Part shown: in pieces, positions 14,201 through 26,219 of the stretch
Layout: every line of letters begins with the position of its first letter
Position numbering within the stretch: position 1 is the first letter of the stretch
Source of the DNA: Euptelea pleiosperma
Lineage: Eukaryota; Streptophyta; Magnoliopsida; Ranunculales; Eupteleaceae
Length of the DNA: 64,000 nt
Direction: 5' to 3'
Assembly (NCBI GenBank): GCA_035048495.1
Contig: CM068548.1
Span: 9,661,464 to 9,725,463 of the forward strand
Position numbers and translations under genes: made by a program
Notes under the pieces: model-generated
Told to the model about the DNA's origin: nothing
The model's input: only the letters and a program-made list of their open reading frames with translations
The model's database searches: none

Positions 14201-14540
14201 CATATATCGGTGTAAAGTAAATAGAAAATTTTGGGTTTTGCACAGTCCAAAATGAATAAATTGAATACTAATGATGGATCATTCAAACATTGAAGGCCTG
14301 AAACCCCATGATCTCAACATCAAACAGAGACTAGATTTTTGTCATTGATCAAAATAATAACACCTATTGCATGTTGAGCAGTTTGGGAACTCAGGATCAT
14401 GGTGTCCAATGCATGTTTGATCAGAGATTACAATCGACATGTAGGTATTTTTTTTTTTTTTTTGTTTGAATGATGGAATCAAAACTAACATGAAATATAA
14501 GATAAAAAAAAAAAACCAATTAAAAGTTCTAAGATCATAC

Positions 14541-14600
14541 CTTTTTTGAGGCTCCTCTCCTAAAGAATTTCTTCAGTTTGGAACCCAAGGACATAAAAAT
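14541..14600 (-). promoter_or_regulatory. Possible 5' leader exon and TATA box of OMT copy 1
   Basis: The minus strand reads a TATA-like stretch (14600-14608), then a segment ending in AAAAAAG followed by GTATGATC, a good splice donor at 14540. An equivalent segment lies at 28590-28640 upstream of copy 2. If real, these are non-coding first exons, and the LINE fragments lie in the 5' intron. This is inferred from conservation between the two units only. Confidence 0.35.
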
Positions 14601-14821
14601 ATATATAGAGAAAACTTAAGAAGAAGGATAACCTCCTGTTACGTAGCTCCACAGGGAAACTGATAGGATTCCCTGTGGAGCTGTTTTTATGGCGTGATTT
14701 CTAGCCGTTGGATTCGATTTTTTTTTTTTTGCTGATACTCAGATTGAATGTCTAGATATCAGCAATTAAGTTGATTTTTGGTGTGTACGTCAATCAAGTG
14801 GTGGACCAATCATTAATGTGT

Positions 14822-15232
14822 TCCATAGAACATTTGTGTCACAAGATGTTGTGAGGGAAGCCGGTCACGGCACTCAATACGAGCCACGTGGCATACGATC
14901 AGAGGCTGACCGTATGGATGTTTGGCCAGTCCCTCAGTGGACCAATAAACCAAAAATCAGCCTGATTAGTGATTTAAAACCTTTGGATTTTTGCACCCAA
15001 ATAGCGCTCAATAATGCTCAGATTCCTACCGTTAAAATCAACCCATGGAAATAACTTCAACCGAATTGATTAGAAATCACTAATCAAGCTGATGTTTTGC
15101 GTACCGGTCCACCGAGGGACTGGCCAAACATCCATACGGCCATCATCCTCTAATAGAATGACACGTGGCTCGTATTGAATGCTGTGACCGACTTCCGTCA
15201 CAACATCTTGTGACACAAGCTTTACTCGGAGA
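14822..15232. mobile_element. MITE, GAGTAAAACTT/core family
   Basis: A long imperfect inverted repeat. The left arm reads TTGTGTCACAAGATGTTGTG and the right arm CACAACATCTTGTGACACAA, ending GCTTTACTC. Inside are the window-wide core blocks GACCGTATGGATGTTTGGCC and AATCAGCCTGATTAGTGATT with their inverted copies. The outermost left bases are degenerate and no target duplication was found. Confidence 0.75.
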
Positions 15233-15354
15233 AATGCTCACAGGTAATGTTTTCAAGTTTCAAGGTAGTTGGCATTTATTTTCTTCTTTGTCCGATTCGA
15301 ACATCATTGGTTGGTTGGATAGAAAAGGACACGCCACAGATGCAGTACGTAAAA

Positions 15355-15590
15355 GAGTAAAACTTTTGTCACAAGATGTTGTCACCAAAGCCTGTCATAA
15401 CCCACAAAATGAGCCACGTGGCACATTATTAGAGGGTGCTGACCGTATCGATGTTTTGCCTGTCCCTCGGTGGATCTTCAAACAAAAAATCAGTCTGATT
15501 AGCCATTTACAACCTTTGGATCTTTGTACCAAATAACGCCCAATAATGCTCAAATTCCTACGTTAAAATCAACCCATCTATTCTACCATA
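15355..15590. mobile_element. Half MITE of the GAGTAAAACTT family
   Basis: Begins GAGTAAAACTTTTGTCACAA, followed by the core (CTGACCGTATCGATGTTTTG, then AATCAGTCTGATTAG) as far as the centre. The expected inverted second half is missing. It starts just where the duplicated segment shared with about 29110-29215 ends. Confidence 0.6.
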
Positions 15591-15961
15591 CAACGGACGA
15601 AGGTCCTTCACTCCTTGCGTGTCTCGTGCTAAACCCCCAATATGTCCAAAATACCCCTGTTTTGTATCTTTTCATTTTCTTACTTTATTTACTTTGGAAG
15701 GGGTTCTTCGGTCTTACTGGTGTCAAAGACACCTCATCCCGGCGCGTACACGTCAGCCCTGCAACTCTTCAATGTTCTCTTTTATAAAAATAAAAAAAAT
15801 CTTATTCCTAATATTACCCTCAAGTTTATTAAATTGACAAGCATTGCTTCTTTTAGATTTAAATTTTTTTTAATTGATAAGGGTTCTTTGGTCATTCAAT
15901 CATTGCATCTAACATGGCACTTAAAGTATTCATTGGAAAAAAATTAGATGATAGATCCATC

Positions 15962-16258
15962 ATCCAAGTTGATGATGGACCTACATTGTAAGCTACATGG
16001 CACACCATCAGAGGATACTAACCGTGTGGATGTCTAACACATTCCTGATTAGTATTTCCTAACCTTTGGATCATAATTCTTGAAATAAATAGTAGAAAAT
16101 AAGCCATGAAAATGACTCTAATCTAATGGATATAAATTACTAATTAAGATGAATTTTGATATGTAGGTCCAACTAGGGAAGTGAAAAACATCTATATGGT
16201 AAGTGGTCCCTAAGAGTGTGTCACGTGGCTCATAATATGGTCCATCATCAACTTGGAT
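15962..16258. mobile_element. MITE with ATCCAAGTTGATGATGGACC termini
   Basis: Perfect 20-bp terminal inverted repeats (15962-15981 and 16239-16258) enclose a decayed copy of the common core. The core arms are CCGTGTGGATGTCTAACACA and its inverted counterpart near 16180. No target duplication is apparent. Confidence 0.75.
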
Positions 16259-16530
16259 ATTTTGAAAAGAAAAATAAAACCAAAAGTTACCAGTACATAC
16301 TTCATTATTAAAATAGTAATGATCACATGGTTCAAGAGCCATTGATATTATCATGTTGTAGAGCGGTATCCTTTTGTCACTAGCCAAATAATACTCAAAA
16401 TCTGCGGTTAAAAACAAACAATGAAAAAGACTCTAATCCAATGGACATAAGTAACTAATCAGGATGAATTTCCGTATGTAGATTCCCATAGGGATGGGCA
16501 AAACGTCTATACGGCAAAAAAAATGTAAGA
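16259..16530. mobile_element. Partial MITE core
   Basis: The right half (from about 16395) carries the core arm AACTAATCAGGATGAATTTC followed by GGGCAAAACGTCTATACGG, without a recognisable left partner. The remaining sequence is AT-rich and unassigned. Confidence 0.4.
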
Positions 16531-16531
16531 A

Positions 16532-16880
16532 GGTATACCTGAGATTTCAAATGATGAAGCAAGATTTTTCTTACTCACCGTTGTCGTCTGGGTCCACTGA
16601 CCGAATGGATGTTTATCCCTCTCCCTGGTGGATATACGCACCAAAAAATCACCCTGATTGGTAATCTGTAACCATTAGATTTTAGTACTTTTTAAGGGTT
16701 CAACCATATTTTGAGTACTAAACCCAATGGCTAAAAATCATCATACAAGCTGATTTTTGGTACGAAATGTCTACTAAGGTGTCTGCTAAACATCCAATCA
16801 GTGGGCCCATATGGCTGCAGTGAGTAACAAAAATGTGCTTCCACATTTGAAAAAAATCTCAGGTATACCTTGTTACATCA
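16532..16880. mobile_element. MITE with GATGTAACAAGGTATACCTG termini
   Basis: The inner terminal repeats GGTATACCTGAGATTTC and its inverse (ending about 16869, followed by TTGTTACATC) flank a core with GACCGAATGGATGTTTATCC. Related elements lie at 56483-56812 and 59344-59714. The left outer end (ATGTAAGAA) is degenerate. Confidence 0.65.
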
Positions 16881-16884
16881 CGAC

Positions 16885-17140
16885 CCTAACAAAAATTAGA
16901 GGACATTGACTGTATAGATGTTTGGCCAATCCCTAGGTGGACCTATAAATCTAAAATCAACCTGATCAGTGATTTCTAAGCGTTAAAGTAATTTTCATGG
17001 GTTGAATTTAACCGTAGAAATTTGAGCATTATTGACAATTATTTGGGTACAAAGATCCAAAGGCTTGAAATCACTAATCAGGCTGATTTTTGGTTTGTAG
17101 GTCCACTTAGGGATTGGCCAAACACCCATGCTTATATCTT
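16885..17140. mobile_element. MITE core copy
   Basis: Inverted arms TGTTTGGCCAATCCCTAGGT (about 16919) and its partner around 17100-17125, joined through TGATTTCTAAGCG and CTTGAAATCACTAATCAGG. The termini are not resolved. Confidence 0.55.
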
Positions 17141-18060
17141 TGATGTTTGTACCTTGTACTATGGATCATGCTTATCTCTTTTCGGACAAAAAGCTCCACT
17201 AAGAGGTAGATGGGTGTGTTAGCTGAATCTCGAACGTTGGTGGGCTATCCATCCGGCGATGATCCGAAAGTGCAAATCCATTTCATACTTATAAGCACAA
17301 CCTCAGGCAACATGGCGCGCAATTGTGCTAAAAAACGTTTACCGATCATACAAGCCTTGTGAAGATCCAGGATTGCGTTCTCATGTCGCCATTGCTTCGA
17401 ACATGAGAAAGACGGACGAGAATGTCACCGACAGTTTTTGCATTGTAATACGGCAGGTTTTGTCCTGCATTACAACGCAGTGACTTATTCAAGGAGATTG
17501 CAGTGGCACTGCATTAGTTTACATGGGTCGGACTCGAGGGGCCCCCTTTTTTGACCCCCACTTTGGCGTACCCACATAGAAGATGAATCAATGGCTGATT
17601 TTTGGTGAGGATGATCTCTATGGTGAGGAGATCATCCTCACAAAAATTCAAATCATTCTGATATTCATAGACTGGTTTAGAAGTTGAAGCACCAGAAAGG
17701 AACCAGCACCATTTGAAAGGGCGCTGGCAAGGCAAGGGCATTTTAGAAAATTTGGTCGAGCCAGCCCCATTTCAAACAGCACTGATGGGCTTTTGCCCTT
17801 TCAATGGATGGTAAGCATTGAATTTTTATATTTTGCCATTAAATGGGTTCTATTTAAAAAAAAAAAGCATCTCGAATGATGTCGTGCATTTCTCATATGT
17901 TTCCTCCGAACATCTCGAACAACTTAATCCATTATTTAGATCTTTCCTTCAAAACATTAGGAGTTCATCGTCCAGCTCTTACAATCTTCTTTGCAGTATC
18001 CCAAATCAAGTCATGCATCTCTTTAAATGTCTCGAATCATAGCGACCTCAAAGTACCGGA
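17141..18060. other. Unassigned intergenic DNA
   Basis: No gene is recognised. A 37-nt hairpin-forming palindrome, TGAGGATGATCTC with its inverse, lies at about 17611-17647. A related arm recurs near 37758. The last 30 bases before the stop of OMT copy 2 resemble those before copy 1 (AAAGTAC-GGA). Confidence 0.4.
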
Positions 18061-19274
<1,214 letters not shown>

Positions 19275-19507
19275 TGCTTCGATACTTTCTTGCACAAGAA
19301 TTTAACAAACTGTCCACATTGAGAGAGAAACTCAGTTTGTGCCTATTGGAATTTATGCTGTATTGAGAGCTGATCAGATAATGGTGAGAAATGCGAAACA
19401 AAAAGGAAAGAAATAAGAATCCCCCACTGGGAATTAGATCATGCTCCTTGTCCTCCCTATTCATAGAAAATAAAGAGATGAATTGATGGATTAATAGGAT
19501 CCTAGGT

Positions 19508-19581
19508 CGGGACTTATGGGTCTCGAACCCGTAGCTTCTGCCTTGACACGACTGTGCTCTGACTGATTGAACTACAATTAT
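19508..19581 (-). pseudogene. trnD-GUC-like: Plastid-type tRNA-Asp(GUC) relic (organellar insertion)
   Basis: The minus strand aligns over a full 74-nt tRNA length with plastid trnD: GTAGTTCAAT, then TCAGAGCAC, then the anticodon loop TGTCAAG, then CGGGTTCGAGACCC. Several stem positions are changed, so it should not fold normally. Flanking bases at about 19400-19507 (for example CTAATTCCCAGTGGGGGATT on the minus strand) resemble the plastid spacer next to trnD. This suggests a nuclear insertion of plastid DNA, or one that passed through the mitochondrion. It lies just upstream of OMT copy 2. Confidence 0.72.
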
Positions 19582-19723
19582 TCTCATGATTTCATTCAAA
19601 CCATTTCTATTTAGAATTGCTGTGTTATAACAGAGACAAGAGTGATATATTGATGTCCACATGGAAATGGACTTCCTAACAATTATAGTTTTTTTTTTTG
19701 TAAGCAGGTTATGATATTAGAAA

Positions 19724-22700
19724 CTAAAAAGAAGAGGACCAAGAGATCTTATCCCTTTCGAGCTCTTGAAAAAGCCATGAGGGATAGATATCGGTCCAAT
19801 ACAACGGGTCCAACAAATTACAAGCCTTCTTGGGTATAACATGAGCAGTATGATTTACAAGTCTGGGAATAAAAACAAAAGAGATAGAAGTAAAGGAGGA
19901 TAGCAAAGATAGGATGTCCATCAAATGGGCAGTAGAGAACATGCCCAGCCCAAAAGAAACATTGTGAAGGGAGTCCACAATGTTTTTGGCGTCAGATTCA
20001 ACAATCAGGTCCAAGTGCTCAAACCTCCTGCTCAGCTCCAAGGCCCACTTTAAGGCTCTAATTTCTGCTTCTTCGGCTGATTTGGCCCGAGCTCTTCTAC
20101 CACCTGCCAGGACACAATTTGACCAGGAATCCCTTAATATAAAGCCGAAGCTAGCATCTCCCGTGTCCTTGTTCCAAGAGGCATCCGTGTTAAGTTTCAT
20201 CTTGCCATGCGGAGGTGAGTTCCAATGAGGGGGATGCCCATTAGTTGTTGCTAATTCGGTCTCTGGATTCATGGGTTGGCTGATATAAGATTGAATGTGC
20301 TTAAGGATATTTAACGGGTTCCTCTTTGTGGTGCCATGGACTGCATCATTATGCAAATACCAAAGACGCCAAAGAAGAATACAGATGTCAGCTTGGACGG
20401 TTGGTTCTCACTATATTGGTCTTGTGGATCCAAAAATAAATCCATAAGCCATTGTTCAATAGATGCCTGGCTGAGATGTCCCCATTTTAAAGTGAGAGGT
20501 GAGGCATACCATATTCTATCACTGATGGGACAATGAAAAAGTGCATGGATGCTGGATTCCTCCTGATGAAGGCATCGGGGACATTGGGGGTTAATATGCA
20601 GAATCCTGGAGTGGAGGAGAGCTTTTGTTGGAAGAATGTTTCTTATAAGGCGCTAGATAAAGAATTGAGCTCTTTTGAGGATAGGAAGCTTCCATATTTT
20701 GCGCCAAAGATTATGTGGTGGTTGAGATTGAGGTGGGTTGGCCTGGTGATTGTGGAGCATGTGGTATGCTTGTTTTGAAGTGAATATGCCTCGTGGGTGT
20801 GGCAGCTAGAAGAGACTATCAGGAAAAGGGATTTTGCTTATAGGAATATCCTTGATGGTTGAAACAATAGACAGGACAAAGAGGGAGGAGAGGAGGGGGG
20901 ATGTTCCATTGGCGAGATGGAAGGATGAGTTCTTGGACATAAGAGATGTGGTAGTTAGGAGTTCGAGGAGGAGGAAGGAGGTGGGGGGAGGGGCCAACGA
21001 TCCAATTATCATGCCAAATATCAATGATGTCACCTGTCCCAACGATCCAGCTGCACATATGTTTGCATTGCTCTTTTGCATAGATGAGACTATTCCAACA
21101 CCAGGAAGCTTGAGGGTGTTTTGAAGCAACTAGCATGTGTCCTTTAGGGCAGTATTTAGGAATGAGGTGGCTTGCTAGAAGAGATGTATGATCTTTTTGA
21201 AGTTGCCAGACCGTTTTGAAGAGGAGGGCGATGTTGGCTTGACGGAAATTCCTGAAACCAAGTCCACCTCTATCAGTGGCTCTACAGAGAGAGGACCAAT
21301 TCGTGATGTGCAGCTTTTTATCCTCTTTAGTATCTCCCCACCAGAACTGATTGAGAAGAGAGTCCATCTGCGAGCAATTTTTTTGGGGAAAGAGGAAGGA
21401 TTGCATAAGGTAGGTTGATATGGAATTGGCCACATATTTGATAAGAACAGCTTTCCCGACTTGGGAGATGAATTTCTCTCTCCAGCCAGTGGTTAGAGAT
21501 CGAAGGCATTCAAGGCAGCTATCCAAAGCTTTGGATTTTGCTTGGCCAATAAATAAGGGCGTGCCCAATTATTGTTCGGAGATACGTAGGTTTTTGATAT
21601 CCAGAATGTAGGAGAGGGCCTTTTTCTGACGTCGGTAAAGGTTTGGGCTGAAGGTAATACCTGATTTGGCAAAGTTGACTTGTTGGCCTGAGATAGGGCA
21701 AAAGAGATCAATGCAATCTTTTAGGTGTCGGGCCTCCACCAAGCTCGCTCGGCAAAACATGATGCAGTCATCCGCAAAAAGGAGATGAGATATGGATGGG
21801 CCAGTTCTTCCCAGTTTAATTCCATGGATATGATTGTTGTTTTCTGTCTGGGAGAGCATGAAGGAGAGCACATTCATACATATGATGAACAGAAGAGGTG
21901 AAAGAGGGTCACCTTGACGCAAGCCACGAGTGGGCATGAAATGGCCAAAGGGAGAACCGTTTAATTTGATGGAGAAGGAGGTAGAAGAGACACACTGTTC
22001 AATGATGGAGATCCATTTTTCATTGAGGCCCATTATCTTGAGAACTTGAATAAGGAACTTCCATTCAATTCTATCATAGTCTTTGGCCATATCCAGTTTG
22101 ATTGCAATGTATCCACTCTTTCCTTTTTTCTTCTTTGCAATAACTTTCGTGAGTTTATGAGCAAGGATTGTATTATCTGAAATTTTCCGACCTGGAAGAA
22201 AGGCTCCTTGGTTTACCGAAATCAGTGGAGGAAGGATACAATGGAGGCGAGCTGTAAGAAATTTTGCAATGATCTTATAGCTCACGTTGCATAGGCTGAT
22301 GGGTCGGAACTGATGAGGGGCTTCGGGTGCTTGAACTTTGGGAATAAGGGTTAGAGATGTTTGGTTCAGTACTCGGAGAGAGCAGTTCGATGACATAATC
22401 TCCAAGATTAGTTTGATGAGATCTTCTTGAATAGTTGTCCAGTGAGTTTGGTAGAACAAGGCTGTGAACCCATCAGGTCTAGGGGCTTTGGTAGGTCCAA
22501 GAGAGAAGACTGCTTTTTTTACTTCCTCTCTAGTAACAGGCTGGTTGAGGAATTGATTTGCCTCTTCAGAAAACTGGAGAAGATTGAGAGTTTGTAGGAA
22601 CTTGAAGTTTTCTGAGTTGGTTGATGTAAAGAGTTCTCGAAAGTAACCCACAAGAGTTCTCCCTTTCTGAGAGCGGGAGTGATGATGAGCGCCCTGGCTA

Positions 22701-23834
22701 TCCTTGATCCATTTAATCTTATTTTTTCTTCTATGAATCAGGGTGGAGAGATAAAAGAATTTGGTGTTTTGGTCTCCTTCTTTTAGCCATTCTTCTCGAG
22801 ATTTGTCTCTACATGTCTGTTCCTCATTCTTGTGGGCTTTCTCCAATTGAGGGTTAGCTCCTTTTCCTTTCTAGTGTTTTCAACTGTAGGGGCTAGACTT
22901 TGGGTGTGGGCAGGTGGGCTTGGAGGTATTTGATGTGCTTCTGGAGAGGACAACGGTTGGCATTGTTCCATTTACGAATTTGACTTTTTGTATGGGACAA
23001 CTTTCTGTGGATTTTGTAGGGTTGGGTACCTAGGACATCTTTCCTCCAGGCTGTTTCAATAATTTGACGGCATTGATGATCATCTGCCCACATGGAGAAA
23101 AAATGGAAAGGTCGAGGAAGGGTGATAGGATCTGGGGAAGTATTAAGGAGAATGGGGCAGTGATTAGAAGATGAGGAGGAGAGGTGGTGGACACTCGAAT
23201 CAGGAAAGAGCATACGCCATGCGGAGTTGGCAATGGCTTTATCTAGCCGCTCCTGAACATTTGCTAAGCCTCCTCGCTTATTGGACCAAGTGAACTTGTT
23301 ACCAATAAAGCCAAGGTTGGAGAAGTCATATTGATGCATGAAGTCCAGAAAACATTGGTTTGGATGAAGGGTAGAGGAGGAGCTAGCTTTCTTTTCCCAA
23401 CTGGCAAAGAGATCATTAAAATCTCCCATAAGAACCCACGGGCCCTTGAAAATTTTGATACTTGGAACTCAGGTCGCGCCATAATATAGATCGGTATGCC
23501 ACGCGGGGGTCCCCGTAGATTAATGATAGACGCCAAGGAGAATGATGAGGTTCAGATTTCATAATCAGGTGGATTCCGCGATGGTTTTTGTCCAATAGGT
23601 CTAATTTTATGCCTATTTTCCAAAGAACTAGGAGACCTCCACTCCATCCCGTAGCTTCGACCATGATAAAGTTTCCAAAACCCAAACGACGAGCTAGCAT
23701 AGAGTGTCTATCTGCATTTGCTTTTGTTTCCGAAAGAAATATGATGTCGGATCTTTATCTCGGATGTGGGTTTTTATCACCTGAATTGTCGAGGTTTTCC
23801 CACAGCCTCGACAATTCCAAGGGAAAATTAACAT
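19724..23834 (-). pseudogene. LINE ORF2: endonuclease, reverse transcriptase, zf-RVT, RNase H
   Basis: Starts at MLIFPWNCRG (23834), the typical start of a plant L1 endonuclease. MGDFND (about 23429) marks the endonuclease catalytic block. The RT (21569-22846) has IKLDMAKDYDRIEW, GLRQGDPLSPLLF and the catalytic HLLFADDCIMF. At 21571-21569 a single TAA replaces the Tyr normally found before LGTPLF. RT thumb and zf-RVT sequence follows, with CPRCLHQEESSIHALFHCP near 20530-20590. The end is RNase H (19724-20356), with acidic residues in NTDASW, AEEAEI and VESDAKN. A frameshift lies near 23720 in the endonuclease and others lie between 20360 and 20820. The enzyme would nick target DNA and copy its RNA there. 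Confidence 0.9.
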
Positions 23835-23911
23835 CTGGCCCTGGGGGGGGGGGTGGGGCGGATAAGGGCCCGCTACCCACGCCTGAGATAAAGAGTAACA
23901 AGATTCCAAAA

Positions 23912-25420
23912 TTACAACATAAAGAGAAGATATAGCATGAAAGAAGAATGAGATAAAAAGGAGAGAGAACTGACCGTGGGTTGGTGTGTTTGGGGGGATG
24001 CCTCCGGTCCACTTGCCTCTCCCTGTGTGACTTCTTGCTGATTTTTTGGGTCGTCTAGAGTTGGAGGATTTAGTTGTTTACGGGTAGGAATCATAGTAGC
24101 AGAAGTCACGTTCACTGTTGCACCAGGATTTGATATTTGCATGGGTAATATATTATCATCAGGAGAAAGGTTGGGTGAGGATGGGGGAGGGAGAGAGGTT
24201 GGGCTCAATGTGGGAGGGGAAGTTTCAATGCTGGTAATCTGAGTTATATCACTCAAAGAGGCTTCTGTAATTTTCCTCAATGCCAGGGGAAGGCCATTTG
24301 CCATGGGGAACCAGTTTTTCCGTGGTTGCAGGAGCTCTATGGCTTTGAAATCTCTTAGATGGTCTCGTGGGCCTCTTGCCTGTTGGAGAGTAAATGAGGG
24401 AGTGCCTGTAAGCTCACGACGGAGACGCTCTTCTTCTGCCATTTTGGACTCGGCTCGATTCCATTCACCATATTGTTTGGTATGTGGATCCTGCCAGTAT
24501 TCTTCTATCTCTGAAGGAGTGACCTCCAAAATATTAGTGTGACATTTGTTCTCAGAGTGACCAACTATGCCACATTTATAGCAGAATGAGGGTAACCTTT
24601 CATATTTGAACGTGATCCAATACCAGAAGCCACTGAATGACATCCATAATCCTGGATTAAGGCTTTTTCGGAGGTCCACTGAAACTCGAAATCGCATGAA
24701 TTTGCATTTTTTGAAAGATTCACTATCGGAGTTTTCCACTTTTATAAATTCTCCCACTTTTTTTGCCAAGTCTATCGCGATCAAAGGGTCAAAAAGTTCG
24801 GCTGGTACCCCATGGGCTTGCACCCAAAATAGACAGTTCCAGAAGACCATGTCTTCCGGATGGGTGGGAACTACATGTTTTTGTAGTAGGAGGAGATGGG
24901 TATAGACTGTCCACGGTCCTTCATCAAGGACCTATTCTTGATCACGTTGATGAAAAAAGAGAAAACCGAAGAAATTCCCTCCCATGTCGACGAAGTGGAA
25001 TTTGCGAGCTTGTCCCCAGGAGAGGTTCACACTGGAGAAAACCTTGGGTGGTTTGATAAGGTGATCCGCCAAAATTTTCCCAATGACTGCAAATCTCCAG
25101 TCGTGGGTGCCTTTAGCTTCTACCTCTACACGTGGAAAGACGACTGGGCCTGAACGTAAGTCCATTCTTAGTTGGCGATCGAGATTTGCAGTGAAAGTGT
25201 CCACTGAGTCAGCAGTTGGTGTATCAGAGGAAGAGGCCATAGTTCTGTAGCTCAATGGAGAGGAGTGAGGTGGGTGGTGGTGAAAATGGGAGGGAGTATG
25301 TATGAGTGGTGGATTGGGTGTGATGGTTTCCTGGGAAGATGAAAGCGGTTTTGGTATATGGAAAGGCCAGTGGTAGTTTTGAGGTAAGGTCATGATGTAT
25401 GGTTGACAAATTCTGGCCAC
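23912..25420 (-). pseudogene. LINE ORF1 (gag-like, CCHC zinc knuckle)
   Basis: Two overlapping frames, joined by a frameshift near 24930, encode a DUF4283-type N-terminus (HDWRFAVIGKIL, then GPWTVY and VFWNCLFWVQAHGVPAEL) and a zinc knuckle CYKCGIVGHSENKC. A Pro/Ser-rich tail ends at 23912. This protein should bind the LINE RNA. It lies immediately upstream of ORF2. Confidence 0.85.
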
Positions 25421-25939
25421 GTGGCATGTAGTTATGTGATCAGGACCGAGAATTGAGGAGGAAAGACGGGGTTCGTATGAGATGAGGGCTGAAATGTACT
25501 TATCTAGTGTAGGGAGAATTTAATGCAAGGGAGATTTGAGTGACATGCGCAGTAAGGGTCTGAGGAAGAAAAGATATACTGCATGAGAGACATGTGGGGG
25601 GGGGGGGGGGGGGGGGGGTGAGAAGTGTGAAAAGAAAGGGAAATAAATGGGAGGCGAAGTTAGGACTTAAGGATGACAGACATCAAGGAGGAGGGCAATA
25701 GGGGCAGGGAGGATGGGAACCCAATGGAGACAAGGATAGTCTAAATACCTGGTGCAATCAGGGAGGCAAGGTGGCGGAGCGAATCCCACCGGAAATCGCA
25801 CCACCACGGATCAAAAACTTTGAAAAGAGAAGTCCGTTACATCTTTTTAACTATAGTTGCATAACTGAAATGGGAAAATTGAAAAGGATTTTGTAAATTT
25901 CTAGAACCAAATGTTTTGGTTTCAAAGGAAGATGAAGTT

Positions 25940-26140
25940 GTCATCCAACTAGTAGTTTATAGCCATAACTTCATTCTTAGCTTTCCTTTCCTCCATAGAT
26001 GGGGACGCCAAGATAGGTGAAAGGAATCTTCTTATGATTGAATTTAGTCTGTCTTTTGACAATCTCAACTCTAGCTGTAGACGTCTTGAACAAAGTCCAG
26101 AATAAGATGGCAGGTTGGAGAAATCGTTAGTGAAATTAAA
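25940..26140 (-). mobile_element. Small LINE RT fragment
   Basis: The minus-strand translation reads KIPFTYLGVPIYGGKES with upstream ARVEIVKRQTKFNH. This is the RT thumb region of plant L1 elements. The piece lies between the full LINE and LINE fragment B and is too decayed to place further. Confidence 0.6.
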
Positions 26141-26219
26141 GTTCGAATCAATTGCTAAAATGTACCTATTTATTTATACAAATAACACCTTGTTAGCAAG
26201 TGTTTATCAATTGTGCGAC

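Larger units (their letters stand above)
19688..25770 (-). mobile_element. Near full-length L1-type LINE with RNase H
   Basis: One element read on the minus strand. Domains in order are a gag-like ORF1 with CCHC knuckle (23912-25420), then endonuclease, reverse transcriptase, zf-RVT and RNase H (19724-23834). The 3' end is an A-tail, seen as a T-run at 19691-19701. The 5' leader includes a 23-base G run (25596-25618), and its start near 25770 is approximate. I found no target duplication. A few frameshifts and one stop in the RT break it, so it looks recently active but now defective. It sits between OMT copy 2 and the older LINE fragment B. Confidence 0.92.

Noticed and set aside
15165..15536. 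123-codon ORF on the plus strand
   Set aside because: It lies across two MITE ends and an intervening duplicated segment, and translates MITE core sequence that recurs in many copies.
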